Positions 1 through 12,391 are shown, numbered from the stretch's first letter. The stretch is 64,000 nucleotides of DNA from Acanthacorydalis orientalis (GCA_034766995.1 CM068316.1:10951500-11015499), one strand, 5' to 3'. Translations and numbers: made by a program. Notes: a model not told the origin generated them from the sequence alone.

Positions 1-215
1 GATATATTACACAGCTACTAACTTGTGTTACTAATCCAAGTGTTCAATCTGAAACTGTTATCATATTTCGTTTATAGTATTAGGTTTTATCATTATAATT
101 GTATTGTTTTATACCTGTAATCCTGTTGAATGTTTTTCTGAATTTTTTTTTATTTTCTTCTTTTAAGATCAGCTTAATAACTGCTTTTCGTAATCAATTT
201 CGACACAAGTACCAC

Positions 216-258
216 CTTTAGGTGAATTTTGAAGACAGTCTTTAAAACCCACCTAAAG
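216..258. repeat. Imperfect hairpin with CACCTAAAG/CTTTAGGTG ends
   Basis: Two 21-nt arms around a single A form an imperfect hairpin. The outer nine pairs are perfect (CTTTAGGTG with CACCTAAAG), and the inner part pairs GAAGAC with GTCTTT. On the plus strand the right arm runs straight into CCTAAAGATGACATGCG and then GTGAAAC. The same motif recurs at 35.6 kb and, in part, at 39.95 kb. Confidence 0.7.
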
Positions 259-326
259 ATGACATGCGTGGTGAAACAGGTCACGAACAACGGACATTCA
301 GCTGATCATAAAAGAAGAGGAAGAGG

Positions 327-363
327 ATACCTAGTCTGTTGTCCAGGACAACAGACTAGGTAT
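327..363. repeat. Perfect 18-bp-arm palindrome
   Basis: Two perfect 18-base arms (beginning ATACCTAGTCTG and ending CAGACTAGGTAT) are separated by a single A. The sequence is GC-richer than its surroundings. It lies 70 bp from the hairpin at 216-258 and is probably part of the same element. Confidence 0.85.
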
Positions 364-1817
364 TTGTGAAATTCTTTTCGAATAATTACCATTTCGTGAT
401 TGACTAGTAAAAGTGAGAAATTTAACATTAAAATTACAGACAGAATAATATGATAACTGATATAAAGGGATGAAAATAAACATATTTAAATTTAATATAA
501 CATTTTAATAGTATTAGGGTTCCTTTTTTGTCTAACAAGTTGCAAATTTATATAATACGGAACATAAAATCTTATCAGTAATCATATAGAAAATATACAC
601 TTCAATTAAATAAAATGTTATTATTTTTAAATTTGCATATTTAAATATTAATGTTTAATAATGAGTAAAAAATATATAATATAATGAATAATAAATGTAT
701 AATTCGAGTTCAACGACAATAAAATTCACTTTATCATACATAAAATATTTCAACATCTAAAATGTCCTTTAATCCGATATAAAATAAATAATATTATGAT
801 CTGATGCATATTTAGTGCATGCATGTTCGTATTTTATTGAACATGTTCCATAAAACGAACTTGCATTTTTGTACAAATATATGAAAAGAATTATATTTTT
901 CATTAATATTTTACAATAAAATTCTGATATGATTACATAATTTTTTTCCATAAAATATTCAAATTGGATATTTGAAGAACATAACTCGTAACTTTGTTAG
1001 ATTTATGTAAATCAGTGTTGTTATATACAATCATGAACGTTCAATTCAGAAATAAAAATACATAAAAACGATAACAGATGTAAAAAAAATATGTCGTGAA
1101 AAAAATATACATATGAGTATATATGTATACATTGTCGTCGAAATCCTAAGCCCAAATGGATCTTATGCTCAGTAAACACGTTACCCTTTTTAAATATTCA
1201 TAAAGCTGTAGACTGTTGTACGTAGAAAGAAAACGTTACATTTCTGACATATAATATTGATCATCCATATACGATATATCTGTTCCGAAAATAGACAATG
1301 GGGATCTGTAGTGGTACGACTTTGTCATGCGGATCAGGGCTGATCATAACCGTTCAAAGTTAAGCTGCCAAAATTTATTTTTAGATACATTGTATCGGTT
1401 TCAATATGTGTTCGACATACATGTTTATATATATATATATATATTTCTGTAACCATACTTTCAATTTCATGTTTATGTATTCAATAAAATATAAAACCCG
1501 TTTACTTAAAGTCAAAAATATTCCTTGAAAAAGAAACTTGATACCAACATTGATATTTATATTTTAAAAAAGAATTATTATGCGAACTGTTTCTCAATTT
1601 GAAAATTATTTGCTTTTAATTCTCAATATATTCTCAATTTATTCTCAATATATGATCGAATAGAACATTTTTTTAAATAAAAAAAAAATTCGTAAAAAAG
1701 GACAGAAATTTCCCTTATTAAGAACCTTATTAAGAAAAACCATCAAAATATTAACAATTCGTCTGTTCTGTATCTATTTGAAAGTAAAATATACTCTAAC
1801 AATATTGTGTTCATAAT

Positions 1818-1821
<4 letters not shown>

Positions 1822-1853
<32 letters not shown>

Positions 1854-1920
1854 TATACAGATATATATATACACAGAGAGAGAGAGGGGGAAAGAGAGAG
1901 AGAATGAAAGAGAAAGAGAG
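1822..1920. repeat. Compound (TA)n-(GA)n microsatellite
   Basis: A pure TA run to 1850 and a mixed TA/CA stretch lead into interrupted GA repeats. Confidence 0.9.
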
Positions 1921-2934
1921 GTAAAAATATGATCAGAGTGATAAATAAATTTCAAAAAAGCATCAAGAATCATCGGTTATACCAGAATTAAAAAATCAAT
2001 ATAAAGGGGGCTTATATTGTAGTTTTAAATTGTATTAAACAAATTGAAAATAAATTCTAAAGCTGATTTTACTGTACAGAGATCGAATTTTTAAACCAAT
2101 TGAAAAAATAATAAATTGTTATAAGTATAAAAAGTTATTTCGAATAAACATTGATTATAAAACTGAATAAAGTGATTCTAAATGAAGAGACATTTTCCAT
2201 AAAAACTTAAATCTATGTCATATACTATAAGCAAAGATAAAATATTTAAAAGAAAATTGATGTGTTCGAATTGATTAGAAAATTTTTCTGATCTGAATCC
2301 TATTCAAAATGTATCGACTATTTATAAATTCAAGATCTGTGGAATGAATTTCTTAAACAAAAAGAAGATAGATAAGTAGTTATTTGATTAAGGCTTAAAG
2401 TTTGCAGTCACAGAAAAGTGAAAGAATTTCATCCATTTTATAGAAGATCAAAAACACTCCAAAATTATTCAATTAAGGAAACAAGTGTACTAGATATTAA
2501 ATAACAAATTGATATTACCTTCATTAATTGATTAAGTTTTTCTCGTTCACACTTCCACGTTTTTCTCGTTCAAAGTTTATATGATCAGAAATATTCGCAC
2601 ATTATTGTTTTTAAATATTTTTTAGGATACTACTTTTCAAATTTGTCTAAATTATATATATATATATAAACTGAAACACTGTATAAGTAAGTTGCAAAGT
2701 TTTGAAATGTGTAAATTATTATAACTGAAATCAACTAATCTTGTTCTGTTTAGCTGGACAAGATTCAACTAACATACTGTAGGGAAGTTATTTGTTGTTC
2801 ATTAGTTATTGTTCAAACCCAGCTGTTGTTGAAATGACTGAATTGATGTTCATTGACACGACTACATATTGTTGTTTATTATGTAAAGTTTTGATTTCTG
2901 TATAAAATATAATATGAAAATTGTTTAATATCTA

Positions 2935-2935
2935 A

Positions 2936-2991
<56 letters not shown>
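2935..2991. repeat. (TA)n microsatellite
   Basis: A pure TA run of over 50 bp. It abuts a 12-bp-arm hairpin (2992-3027, arms beginning CGAGATTTATAT). Confidence 0.9.
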
Positions 2992-2992
<1 letters not shown>

Positions 2993-3468
2993 GAGATTTA
3001 TATATCTTAGATAATATATAAATCTCGAACTTTAATTTTCAAATCACACACAGTTCTATTTAGATAAATTTCCACTTCAAACTGACACAACTTGTCAAGA
3101 GCTATCCTTGACAAAATTAAATAATTAATGTAAACCGTAACATTTACACAACACTGTTTAATATTTAAATTATGTAACTATGAAAACATATTTGCATTAA
3201 ACATCAAGAAAACGTACTATAATTATTCAGTTTAACTATATTAATTAATAACGATACGTGTTATTCATACTGAATTTTGATATGAAATATTTGAACTAAA
3301 ACGTACAGTACAATGAACGTACGAACATATAATTAATAAATAAATGTGTATATGAAATATAAATTTATTACAATACGAATACAGATTCGAACTAATGCTT
3401 ACTCGGAATATATTTGCGTCTAAATTATATTCATTAAGATTAATAGAAATGGGGTATTGACTTAGGTA

Positions 3469-3552
<84 letters not shown>
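3469..3552. repeat. Compound (CA)n-(TA)n microsatellite
   Basis: About 26 bp of CA run directly into about 58 bp of TA, without interruption. Confidence 0.92.
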
Positions 3553-3555
<3 letters not shown>

Positions 3556-4596
3556 AGTTTGATATTTTCGATCATTTACCTTCATTATTTAAAATATTGT
3601 ACTGTTGCCAAACACGATACTAAAACAATGTATAATTTTTATGAATTTATCAACTTGCCAGCAAGAACAGCCGTGTATATTAATCAAATTACTTTTAGTT
3701 TTTTTAATTTATTTATAAAGTATTATGTAAGAAATTACTTTTGAACAGTTTCTTTGCGAATTAATGTGAAAATCTATTCTCGATTTATATTTATAGAAGC
3801 AGGTGTTCAACTTAATTGTCAGTTGAAAGAAGTATCATGTAGATTAATTGAATGAAGGTGAATTCATTTCGCTAATACACATCTAACATCAAAACTATTT
3901 TCAAATAATAGGAAAATATTTTAAAAATTACATTCGTAAAAATAAAACTACTATTGAAATTTCGTGTTAGTCATATATCATCTTTCATTAAAATATGTTT
4001 TATTTATTTTGATAAATTATTTAATGTCTCTATATATTTAAATCTCCTACACATGTAATATATATATATATATATATATACGAATAAAGGTCAAAAATGA
4101 TTCTAAATAATAAATAAATCAATACAAAATGACTGTTTAATATTTGTATCAAAAAATATTTATTTAATTATTAATTATGGAAACTGTATTTTAAATATTG
4201 ACCACTTGTTTTTCTTTTATAAATGCGAATTTAAATGAAATTTATATTTGTAAATCAAATTACAGGTTGTTGCTAATATTTTATAATTTTTGAGATGTGA
4301 ATAGTAATTAACAGCACAACTGATTAAGAAATGTTAAAATAAATTGTTAATTACTTACGAAAAATATAGTATTCATGCATAAATTATCAGTATTAATAAT
4401 TGATGCATGAATATTAATTTTCCATTTCCAATTTATTACATTTTATTAATTGATAATGAATATAAAATAGAACTTCTTTAAATATTTTTATTGGAGGAAA
4501 TAAAGACTGGAAAGTTATTCAGTTTCATGTATAGTTTAGTTTTTCGAATAATATGAAAAAATAAGAAGAATAATAATAGAAAAGAATGGTACTTAC

Positions 4597-4747
4597 TCTG
4601 CTGCAGCTCTTTGGAACGTGGCTGGCAATTGCTTAGCCTGTGCGGCTCTAGCACGAGCCAATAAAGACATGACTGTCCTTTTTGTTGGAGTCATTGAAGT
4701 TCGTGTACCACCTACGACCAATGGCCTTTTGCGGCCTATTACACCGC
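4597..4747 (-). CDS. Next coding exon of the same gene, basic Ala/Arg-rich segment
   Basis: This 151-base exon on the minus strand follows an acceptor (cttttcag, just above 4747) and ends at a consensus donor (GCAGA|gtaagt, donor at 4591-4596). It is entered in phase 1, which matches the phase-1 exit of the exon at 9376-9985. Joined, the split codon reads Gly. The peptide begins GVIGRKRPLVVGG, continues with TPTKRT, and contains a helix-prone stretch MSLLARARAAQAKQ before ending in RAAA with an incomplete codon (phase 2). The basic patches GRKRP and TPTKR could be nuclear-localisation or phosphorylation sites, but that is inference. An in-frame TAA would be read only if the donor were not used. 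No further downstream exon could be recognised between 4590 and the window edge, so the gene should continue to the left. Family not recognised. Confidence 0.85.
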
Positions 4748-4781
4748 CTGAAAAGAAGATTTTTATTTCATTCAAAAATAA

Positions 4782-4784
<3 letters not shown>

Positions 4785-4831
<47 letters not shown>

Positions 4832-4838
4832 CATATAT
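4785..4838. repeat. (TA)n microsatellite close to an acceptor
   Basis: The TA run lies about 40-90 bp upstream of the acceptor of the exon at 4597-4747, in the region where branch point and pyrimidine tract normally lie further in. Length variation here could affect splicing, but that is inference. Confidence 0.9.
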
Positions 4839-5142
4839 GGAGAGGGGCATAATTAGAAATAGACAGATTTCGAGAATTTAATAAATTAAACTGCTTAGTA
4901 TTTAAACATATAAGAAAAATCAAACTGTAGATGAATTTTTATTATTTACAACTATATTTTTTTGCAACAAAAATATACAGTAATTGACAATGGACTCATA
5001 ATCCATTATCAAAATGATTAGTGAATAATTATTAATAAAAAAAATTGTGTTACCGCCAAGAGTGAAAATTCATTATTTAATTCTTTGTGAATTTTCTAAA
5101 AAATATAATGATGAAATTCCAGATTACAGAATAGATATTGTA

Positions 5143-5296
5143 ATGTGGTTCAATTCACTTTCACTATTTTTTTTGATCATAAATATTTAATATTTGATTA
5201 TTGTTTATATCTGATTGTTGGTTATGCGCATTTTGATAGCGATGCCACCATTTTCGGGTCATTAAGGTATAGAAAAGTATCTAAGGTTTTCTCTAA
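5143..5296. repeat. Fold-back family, left arm only
   Basis: Shares with other copies the order TGTGG...AATTCACTT, then TGATTGTTGGTTATGCGCA, TTTTGATAGCGATGCC and ATTAAGGTATAGAAAA. No inverted partner was found next to it. Confidence 0.5.
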
Positions 5297-5550
5297 AAAA
5301 ACATACTAATGGTTAATATACCTAATTATTTTTTCTGATCAAATTATTGTTCTAAATTTAATAGAGGTAAGTAGAAGAAATAAAACAATGAAATAAGGAG
5401 TCAATTCCACTAAAACTCGTTCGTAATTGTAATAAAATCTTGAATTACAGTAAGAAGAATATTTTATTTTAACAATTTATGTCTTTGACACAATCGAAAT
5501 AACTGTTTATTTAATGTAAATGTATCTTAATTCAATTTTTCTACAAAGAT

Positions 5551-5955
5551 ACTTAAGTTGTTTCACAAATCATTTATTCCCTCCTCTACAAAATTACACT
5601 TTTTTCAGATCAAAACAGTTCGGTATTTTATTATTGATCATTTTTGATTGTTAGTTATGCGTATATCAAAAGTGAGGGTGATGCTCTGCGACTGATGTGA
5701 TCATTCTCAGAGAGTTAAGGTATAGAAAAATCTCAAAGAATACAAAAAAATTATTTTCTTACTTTAATATCCTGATGGGGATGGCATTCCATCAAAATTC
5801 ACATAAGCACAATCAAAACAGATCAATGATCATTGAAATCCAATTATGAATCAACATTTTAATAAGATTTTTTATGATTTGTAAAGTGAATGAAAAATTC
5901 AATTGTAAAAGAAAAAAGCAGAATTTTACTTCAGATATGTATACAATTCTGTCAT
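5551..5955. repeat. Fold-back family, both arms
   Basis: The left arm (to about 5735) contains TTATTGATCATTTTTGATTG, TTAGTTATGCG, and GTTAAGGTATAGAAAAATCT. The right arm (from about 5758) gives the inverted order: ACTTTAATATCCTGATG, ATCAAAATTCACATAAGC, ACAATCAAAA, GATCAATGATCATTG, then GTGAATGAAAAATTCAATTG. A short spacer separates the arms. Confidence 0.65.
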
Positions 5956-7423
5956 CAAAGAATAGATTATTTATTTTAAAAAAAATCACAGACAATATTA
6001 GTCTGTATCAATATTAAACAGTTGTATTTAAAACATAATAATTTATCAAATTTCTACCTATTTAATTTTCTTATAAAGTAGGTGTAGGTGTATATGACTG
6101 ATTTATAATATTAACTAATTATAAAAATGACCAAACACTTAAAATTGATTTTGGAGCAATAAAATTTATCTAAAAATTGTGGATTATGAAAAATTAAGAT
6201 TATATTATAGTTAAAAAAATTAACAAGAAAACAAAATAAAGTAATACTAGATTTTAAAATACTTGATTGTTTCAAAATAAACGCATAAACTTTAAATAAA
6301 TATAGATTGATTTATTAAATATTGATATTCTGTAAAGAATAATATTAAAAAGTATAGGAAAAATTTCATTAATATTTCAAAATTTAAATCAGAAAAATTT
6401 CCGTTATAAACTTTATTAATAGAGAACGTAATAAAGAATATGAAAAATATACAGTTGCAATATGAATAAGAATGCAAAGCTACCTTCTTTCTAGTACTGA
6501 AGTAGAATAACTTTTCTTCAAGTTTATGTTCTATGTGATTTATGACTACGAATCTAACAATAGTTGAGGGAAGCAAAAAAAATAGTTATCTCAGCAATGT
6601 ATAAAAAAAGTCAAAATTGAATAGATGGACGAAGAGTGATATTACTAGATTCAAGATGAAATCGATAATACATTCGAAGCTAAATAATTGAAATGAAGTG
6701 TACTTTTTTAGGATATTGAAATGAATGTAAAGAAAAATGTTTAATTAAAACAATTAAAAAATGATAGGCAGATTATAAATGTTGATATATTATAGGTATG
6801 AGAAATTGTTACTACTTTTAAATTATATTCTGTAAGCAAATCAATTAAAAAACATTTTCTCAGTTGACAATTTAAACATAGTTAATTATTTATTTAAAAA
6901 ATAAAATTTATTAATATCAATATTTGAGAAATAAGGTTTTTCTAACTCATTTATTTTTGTTTATATTTTATCAAATTAGTAACGAATATAAATAAAAAAT
7001 TGCTTTTTTTTATATACATAAATTAATAACAGAATTATAATTTAATATATTTTATTGTTATTTAATTCAAAAAAAGTTGTATTTCTAAATATTTAAATCC
7101 AATAATGTTCTTCATTTTTACGATGAATGTTAATTTATTTTGTAGTCTTATGAGCTGGTCTTTTGTACTATGGTATTTATATTAATATTATACCAGACTT
7201 GCTATAATAATTTTATTGTTAACATATTTAGCAACATTATCATTCAGTAAAAATTAGTCGACTAATCTTTTATATGTATCTTATATATTTAATTTTCAGA
7301 TACATTAATAAATCCCTTATAATTTTTTATAAAAATCCACAAGAGGCTACATGTTAGTTTTTATAAATTAATTATTTATTCACTCTATAAAGCATTAAAT
7401 AATATTTCCTATCAAAAAGGTGC

Positions 7424-7615
7424 TTTGTACTTTGGTGCTTTGACGATGATGGAACTGACTTCAAAATTCGCATTAGCAACAATCAAAAATTATCAATAAT
7501 GATTTATTGAACATTATTGTGATGTCATTTCATGATTTATTGAACATCTAAACACTTCTTATGAAGTGAAAAAAAAATCTTTTGTAAAAGTGAATTTAGT
7601 CACAGTGACAAAATT
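7424..7615. repeat. Fold-back family, right arm
   Basis: Reads GCTTTGACGATGATGGAAC, TTCAAAATTCGCATTAGC, AACAATCAAAAATTATCAAT, TTTATTGAACA, then GAAGTGAAAAAAAAATC and AAAGTGAATTTAGTCACAG. This is one of the better-preserved ends. A 30-bp stretch around TTTATTGAACAT is duplicated internally. Confidence 0.6.
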
Positions 7616-8340
7616 GTATTGTGGCATGTAATTTCCTCTCTTCTCCTTTTGTTAATGTTAAATAGGTTTTGAAAGAGTTCAGTATTTATCTCAGAAGGAT
7701 AAAGTCAACACGAAGTCTTGGAAGAAAAAAAATTGCAGGTCAACTATAGGTTATTTATAAAAAAAATAGTAAGTAGACAGAAAAAAAATACAATAAATTT
7801 GAAATTTATTTGTTAAAATTAATCTTTCAATTTAAATTTTCATATTTTCCTGTCTGTAAATACTCTTAAATAATGCCAATTGTTAATAAATATTAAGAAA
7901 CATTGATATATAATTCTCACATTATATAAATCCATCCTCTTTAATGATAACTTATCAAAAGGTTTTGAATCATTTAAGAGGTATCCTGAAACGTCTTAGA
8001 ATGAATTCTTTTATTTTATTTATGAAATTGTCTTTCGTGATTTGTATTTCATAAAATTTTCTTAAAGATACAAAATGTTTCTATTTTTACATGCATATCG
8101 AAAAAGTTTCTACTTTGTTCTTTTCTGTTTATTTTCAGCTTTTCCGTCAAGTAATGTCTGTTTTTAAGAAAACATCTTAAATGACTTTCAACAATCGGAC
8201 AAAATGTTTTTTGTGGATTTTTTATTTTATTCCATTTCGAATTTGAATTTTCGTTATTGTATTTTTCTTGTATTTCTTTTTTAAAGTTTTTTTTGTTATT
8301 TAAAAAAATACGTATGACAGTATAGTTTTGGCTGTGTTTC

Positions 8341-8505
8341 TGTGCTTAAATTCACATTCATATAAAATGTTCTCTCACTTCACAAACTAAAACTTCATTT
8401 TTATGATCAAGTTTTCAAAAATTAATTATTAACCAATTTTAATTGTTATTGCTATCCGGATTTCAAAGGAAATTTCTTCATTTTTAGAGCATTAAGTTTC
8501 AAATA
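8341..8505. repeat. Fold-back family, left arm
   Basis: Contains TTAAATTCACATTCA, CTCACTTCACAAACTA, then a weakly preserved middle ending in TTTTTAGAGCATTAAG. It is decayed and shares the order of motifs with other left arms. Confidence 0.45.
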
Positions 8506-8635
8506 ACATTTTTAATCAGATTTATGTGGTGGTGCAAGAAATTATTTGTAAAAAGTCATATGTGGATTACATGATTAAATCATCATTTTTTAGGACTGGT
8601 GTTTGTAGTGTGGGATAAATTCGTTTGAAAACTTA

Positions 8636-8780
8636 CACAAATGAATTATTTTTTCACTCCACAAACTACAAAAAAATCTGGTTAACAGTGTTCAATAAAT
8701 TATTATTGATCATTTTTGATTCTTACTTATGAATGTTTCAATAACAATTCCATCATCATCAGAGTTTTATTCTATAAAAA
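8636..8780. repeat. Fold-back family, left arm
   Basis: Contains TTTTTCACTCCACAAACTAC, GTTCAATAAATTATTATTG, ATCATTTTTGATTCTTACTT and CCATCATCATCAGAG. It is the clearest left arm in the window. Confidence 0.6.
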
Positions 8781-9375
8781 AATCTTTTCATTCGGGAATC
8801 TTTTATATATTTTTAATACATTAGCAGAGAATAATAATTGACAGTTATTAATGAGGCATTAGATATTTTAATTATTTAGTAATTGATTTACAAATTCATA
8901 AATATTTATAGAAAGACTAACTTGTTTTTTTAATGCCGTTTACAACATTTATAGAACAAGCCATACAATTCTTACACTTTCGTTTTTGATATTTCAAATA
9001 ATAAAATGATAATATTAAAACACAAGTGTAAAAAAATAAAGAATTGTCAACTGAGCCTTCGCACTCTGAGATAATAATTTAAGTCTAGAATGAATTTAAA
9101 GGCGTAGATTGCAACATATTAAATTTAAATAAATAAAAAAAATATTTTCTGCAGACTAGAAAATACATTGGAATTAAAATTGTTTCTATATATTTAATAG
9201 ACATTACTGAGTCTTTGTAAAATGAAATTTAATTTAAAAACACATAGCTGAATAATTTGTGAGAAACGCATTATTTTGAAGTAAATAGCCATATTCATTT
9301 AATAACGAAAATGTAATTTTATTTTCTAGCAAGGACGCCTCGATCATGCTAATAAATGAAAACGAACGTACTCAC

Positions 9376-9985
9376 CTTGACTGACATTAAGCGCAACAGG
9401 CGTGATAATTCCGCCCGTGGCTCCATTGACAACCGTACCGCTCGGTGCTGGTGCTGTAGCAATAATAGCACCTCTCATCGCCGGATGCTGTTCATCTGGT
9501 GGAGTTATACTCCCCGCACTGGAACAACTTGTCGTCGTTCCATTCGACGTACTGGGACTTGTCTGTGAGATAGCCATCATTTCAATAGCACCTGAAGATC
9601 CGATTACCGGACCACCACCGTTCACATTCTGATGATGGTGATGATGATTGTGATGATGCAGATGTTGTGTGTTGTGGTGTGGGTGCGGTTGCAGTATGCC
9701 GCCATGTGTTTGTATCTGAGCATGTATTTCTTCAGGGATGTGTTGCGGTTGTTGTTGTGGTTGTTGTTGTTGCTGCTGTTGCTGTTGTTGTTGATCCGGA
9801 TTTTGGAGTAGTATGCCACCGCCTGCATTCGAACCATCGTGTATCATACCCGGTTGAGGGATTGCGTTCGTCAATTGGGATGCTGGACACGTTTCTTCGT
9901 TGTTGATTGATGAGCCGGACGATTTTTGATTAGATAACACCTGCATCTCCCACATCTGTTCTTGGCGGATATCATCGTTGTAATC
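9376..9985 (-). CDS. Internal coding exon, Gln/His-rich protein (partial gene)
   Basis: This is an open reading frame of 203 codons plus one base. On the minus strand it is entered through a pyrimidine-rich acceptor (tttgtttcatttcag, just above 9985) and left at a consensus donor (CAAG|gtgagt, donor at 9370-9375). The encoded stretch starts DYNDDIRQEQMWEMQ. It has a polyglutamine tract at about residues 65-81, a histidine-rich tract at about 100-118, and a Ser/Thr-rich segment at about 131-150. It ends in a Gly/Ala/Val/Ile-rich segment finishing ALNVSQ. The base composition is much richer in GC than the surroundings, and codon use is mixed within the Q tract (CAA and CAG), as expected of coding DNA. 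Entry is phase 0 and exit phase 1. No ATG lies in frame between the acceptor and the preceding stop, so this is not a first exon. Low-complexity Q/H tracts are common in transcription factors and other regulatory proteins, but no named domain is present and I do not recognise the gene. Confidence 0.85.
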
Positions 9986-10062
9986 CTGAAATGAAACAAA
10001 GCAACCAATCAATATAATTCCATAAAATATACAGTGATTCTAAGGGAATATTTCGCAAAATA

Positions 10063-10064
<2 letters not shown>

Positions 10065-10112
<48 letters not shown>
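10065..10112. repeat. (TA)n microsatellite just upstream of exon
   Basis: A pure TA run that begins 80 bp from the acceptor of the Q/H-rich exon. Confidence 0.92.
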
Positions 10113-10114
<2 letters not shown>

Positions 10115-10795
10115 CTGTAAAAAATATTTATATGAAGAGTAATTAAAATTTTATTTTTTACAGTTATCATGTTTGCTCATAAAAATCTGTATTTAATTAA
10201 AAGTTTATTTCAAAAAGTATGTCAAGTTTTAAGTGGTTAAAACGAATACGTTTTTTAATTAACAGGAATAAATATTATATTAGGATGAGTTTGTTCTATT
10301 TTATTTAACTAAAACAATGTATACACATTTAACAAAAAATAATAATAAAAAATATAATAAAGTTGAACACAATGTATGCAGTATGTAAAAGTTAAATATA
10401 CAAAAGTTAAAATATACTACTTTTAATATGTAGCTGTTTTTATTTCATATTATATATATATACGTATGTATAAATAAAATTAAATAAAAATGAACAAAAT
10501 AATCAAACTTAAGTAAAATATTATATAGTTTTTAATTTTGAAGGATACAGTTTTTAGTAATATAAATAGTCGTCTATAGGAAACATTTATTTTTCATTTT
10601 TTTATTACAAATTAAATGTTTATATTCAAATATTTCCAAATATTTTGCAAAAGACTTTTATCCTGCTCCATAGACCACAAACAACATTTTTTTATTTTTT
10701 AATTACTATAAAATGAAATTAAAAATGATGAAAAAATAATTTAAAAAATGTAATGTATGATCATTGTATAATGAAATTAATTGCTTGTCATTTTT

Positions 10796-10797
<2 letters not shown>

Positions 10798-10869
<72 letters not shown>

Positions 10870-10870
10870 T
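10798..10870. repeat. (TA)n microsatellite
   Basis: About 70 bp of TA, interrupted once by GTATAT. Confidence 0.92.
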
Positions 10871-11409
10871 TTCTATATAACTCTATGACAATCATTTATT
10901 TTTGGAAAAAAAATTAGAAATCACAATAATCATAACAATTTGAATTCTTTTCAGTCATGTTGTTAATGTGACTTTCATTTCATATCGTCTGGCTGGTTGA
11001 TTGATAAAATATAGTGTAATATGAATGCAATTAAGCTGCTCATTATAAAAACTGTTGTCAGCATGTTTTGTTTTTGTGGTAAACGTTTATACAGTGAACC
11101 GTTACACTAAAACAAATTTGTTGTTTTATCAGAGAATAAATAAATATTAGACTTTCCAACAAATACACATGTCTATGTTGTCAGTGCAAAAATATTATTT
11201 TTTGTATACAAAGAAAAATAAATTATTTGGTTCGGTACATTTTTTTCATTTATAAACAACATAATGTAATGTATTTCTGAAACAAATTCATTTTCTTTTT
11301 TACTTTTGTCGAATGATGTCATAAATTATATTTATTTTTCATTATACATTTTTTATGTATACATTTTTGACAAATATCTTTACGAAGAAAAATATATTCA
11401 TTAACATTT

Positions 11410-11412
<3 letters not shown>

Positions 11413-11458
<46 letters not shown>
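11413..11458. repeat. (TA)n tract adjoining a Helitron-like 3' end
   Basis: The TA run is directly joined to the CTGG end of the element at 11459-11722. An element that targets A|T would find many sites in such a tract. Confidence 0.9.
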
Positions 11459-11460
<2 letters not shown>

Positions 11461-11722
11461 AGGGCGCTCCGCCTGCTACCCGGTTCGCTCGTCAAACCCG
11501 CGGGCTCGCTGTGCTCGCCCACTTGTCAATTGTAAGCATGTTATGAGAAAATAAATATATTTGGGTTCATAAAAGCCACATCTCAAATAAATAAGTGGAC
11601 GACATGGATTTATATATATATATAGACAAAATATATATTGAAGTATGTCTATATAAACATTCTAGCAGGTAGATTATTTCTTGCAACGTGTTGTTTTATA
11701 AAGTTTTTGTAAATAATTTTGA
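11459..11722 (-). mobile_element. Helitron-like non-autonomous element, copy A
   Basis: Read on the minus strand, the unit begins TCAAAATTATT (5' end at 11722, preceded by A). It ends with a GC-rich hairpin (GGCG-GAG-CGCC) followed at once by CTGG, with T next (3' end at 11459). A 5' TC, a 3' hairpin plus CTRR, insertion between A and T and no target duplication are the recognised hallmarks of Helitrons. The 264-bp unit aligns along its whole length with the copy at 21150-21418. Shared blocks include CAAATAAATAAGT, TCTATATAAACATTC and the 3' GC-rich tail. It encodes no Rep/helicase. A short (TA)n tract lies inside (11611-11624). Alternatively it could be the tail of another short interspersed element. 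The end structure argues for Helitron. Confidence 0.6.
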
Positions 11723-11739
11723 TTTCATATAGATACATA

Positions 11740-11819
11740 TTATATATATACATATATATATATATATATACATATACGAGTATATATATACATATTTGTG
11801 TATATATATATATATATAA
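11740..11819. repeat. Interrupted (TA)n microsatellite
   Basis: TA runs broken by CATATA and GTGTATATA units, immediately beyond the 5' end of the Helitron-like copy A. Confidence 0.85.
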
Positions 11820-12350
11820 ATTATGTGTATAAATCCATTTGTGTGATTTGTGTATGAGTTTGTATGTTTCTTAAAATGTGACAATAGTTTAAACAGCATT
11901 TTTTTTATTTTATCTGGTCAAATCTATTCTCATAATAACCTTTTACATATAAGTTTCACTTCTGAAGTAGTAGGTATTTTACAGTTTAAAGCTCGTTTCA
12001 TACAAACTACGACTTCTTTTTCTTATTATGTTCAAATAAGATTTTGTATCGTTACAAGTTGACTGGAAGTTACTTTATAGACAGAGTCGACAACGACTTA
12101 ACAGAACTTTATTTTATAGTCCTTTGTCGAGGTTGCATATACTGGACTTCGACACTACAGAATTGCATTTCATAAGATTTTTTCTTTTGGTGCTTATTTC
12201 ATACAATGTACGTTTAAAGAACGACTTTATATATTGCTGTTTTTAATAATAAACTTTTATCATTATTATATTCTTTCTACGCTTACTTATATGATTTTTT
12301 GGTGATAGAATGGAATAAATATATAAAAATTTAATTTTTGAATTGTATGT

Positions 12351-12353
<3 letters not shown>

Positions 12354-12391
<38 letters not shown>
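12354..12391. repeat. (TA)n microsatellite
   Basis: A pure TA run ending at a GC-rich hairpin (GGAGGGCTTCGCCCCTT) at 12392 that resembles the Helitron-like 3' ends. Confidence 0.9.

Larger units (their letters stand above)
1..4590. other. AT-rich DNA 3' of the last visible exon (presumed intron)
   Basis: No exon was recognised here. The segment holds the hairpin module at 216-363, several (TA)n arrays, a small GC-richer patch at about 1290-1360, and a hairpin of 12-bp arms with a 12-nt loop at 2992-3027 directly beside a (TA)n tract. The consensus donor of the exon at 4597-4747 implies that this is intron of the same gene. Confidence 0.5.
4748..9375 (-). other. Intron joining the two exons
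   Basis: The intron is 4,628 bp with GT and AG ends on the minus strand. It is AT-rich and has no coding potential. It holds one (TA)n array near its 3' end (4785-4838), two fold-back repeat copies (5143-5296 and 5551-5955), a right arm at 7424-7615 and left arms at 8341-8505 and 8636-8780. Nothing else recognisable was seen. Confidence 0.75.

Noticed and set aside
9356..9906. Plus-strand and second minus-strand open frames over the Q/H-rich exon (poly-Val, poly-Asn translations)
   Set aside because: They are shadows of the CAG/CAA and CAT/CAC repeat tracts in other frames. Splice signals and phase support only the minus-strand frame used here.
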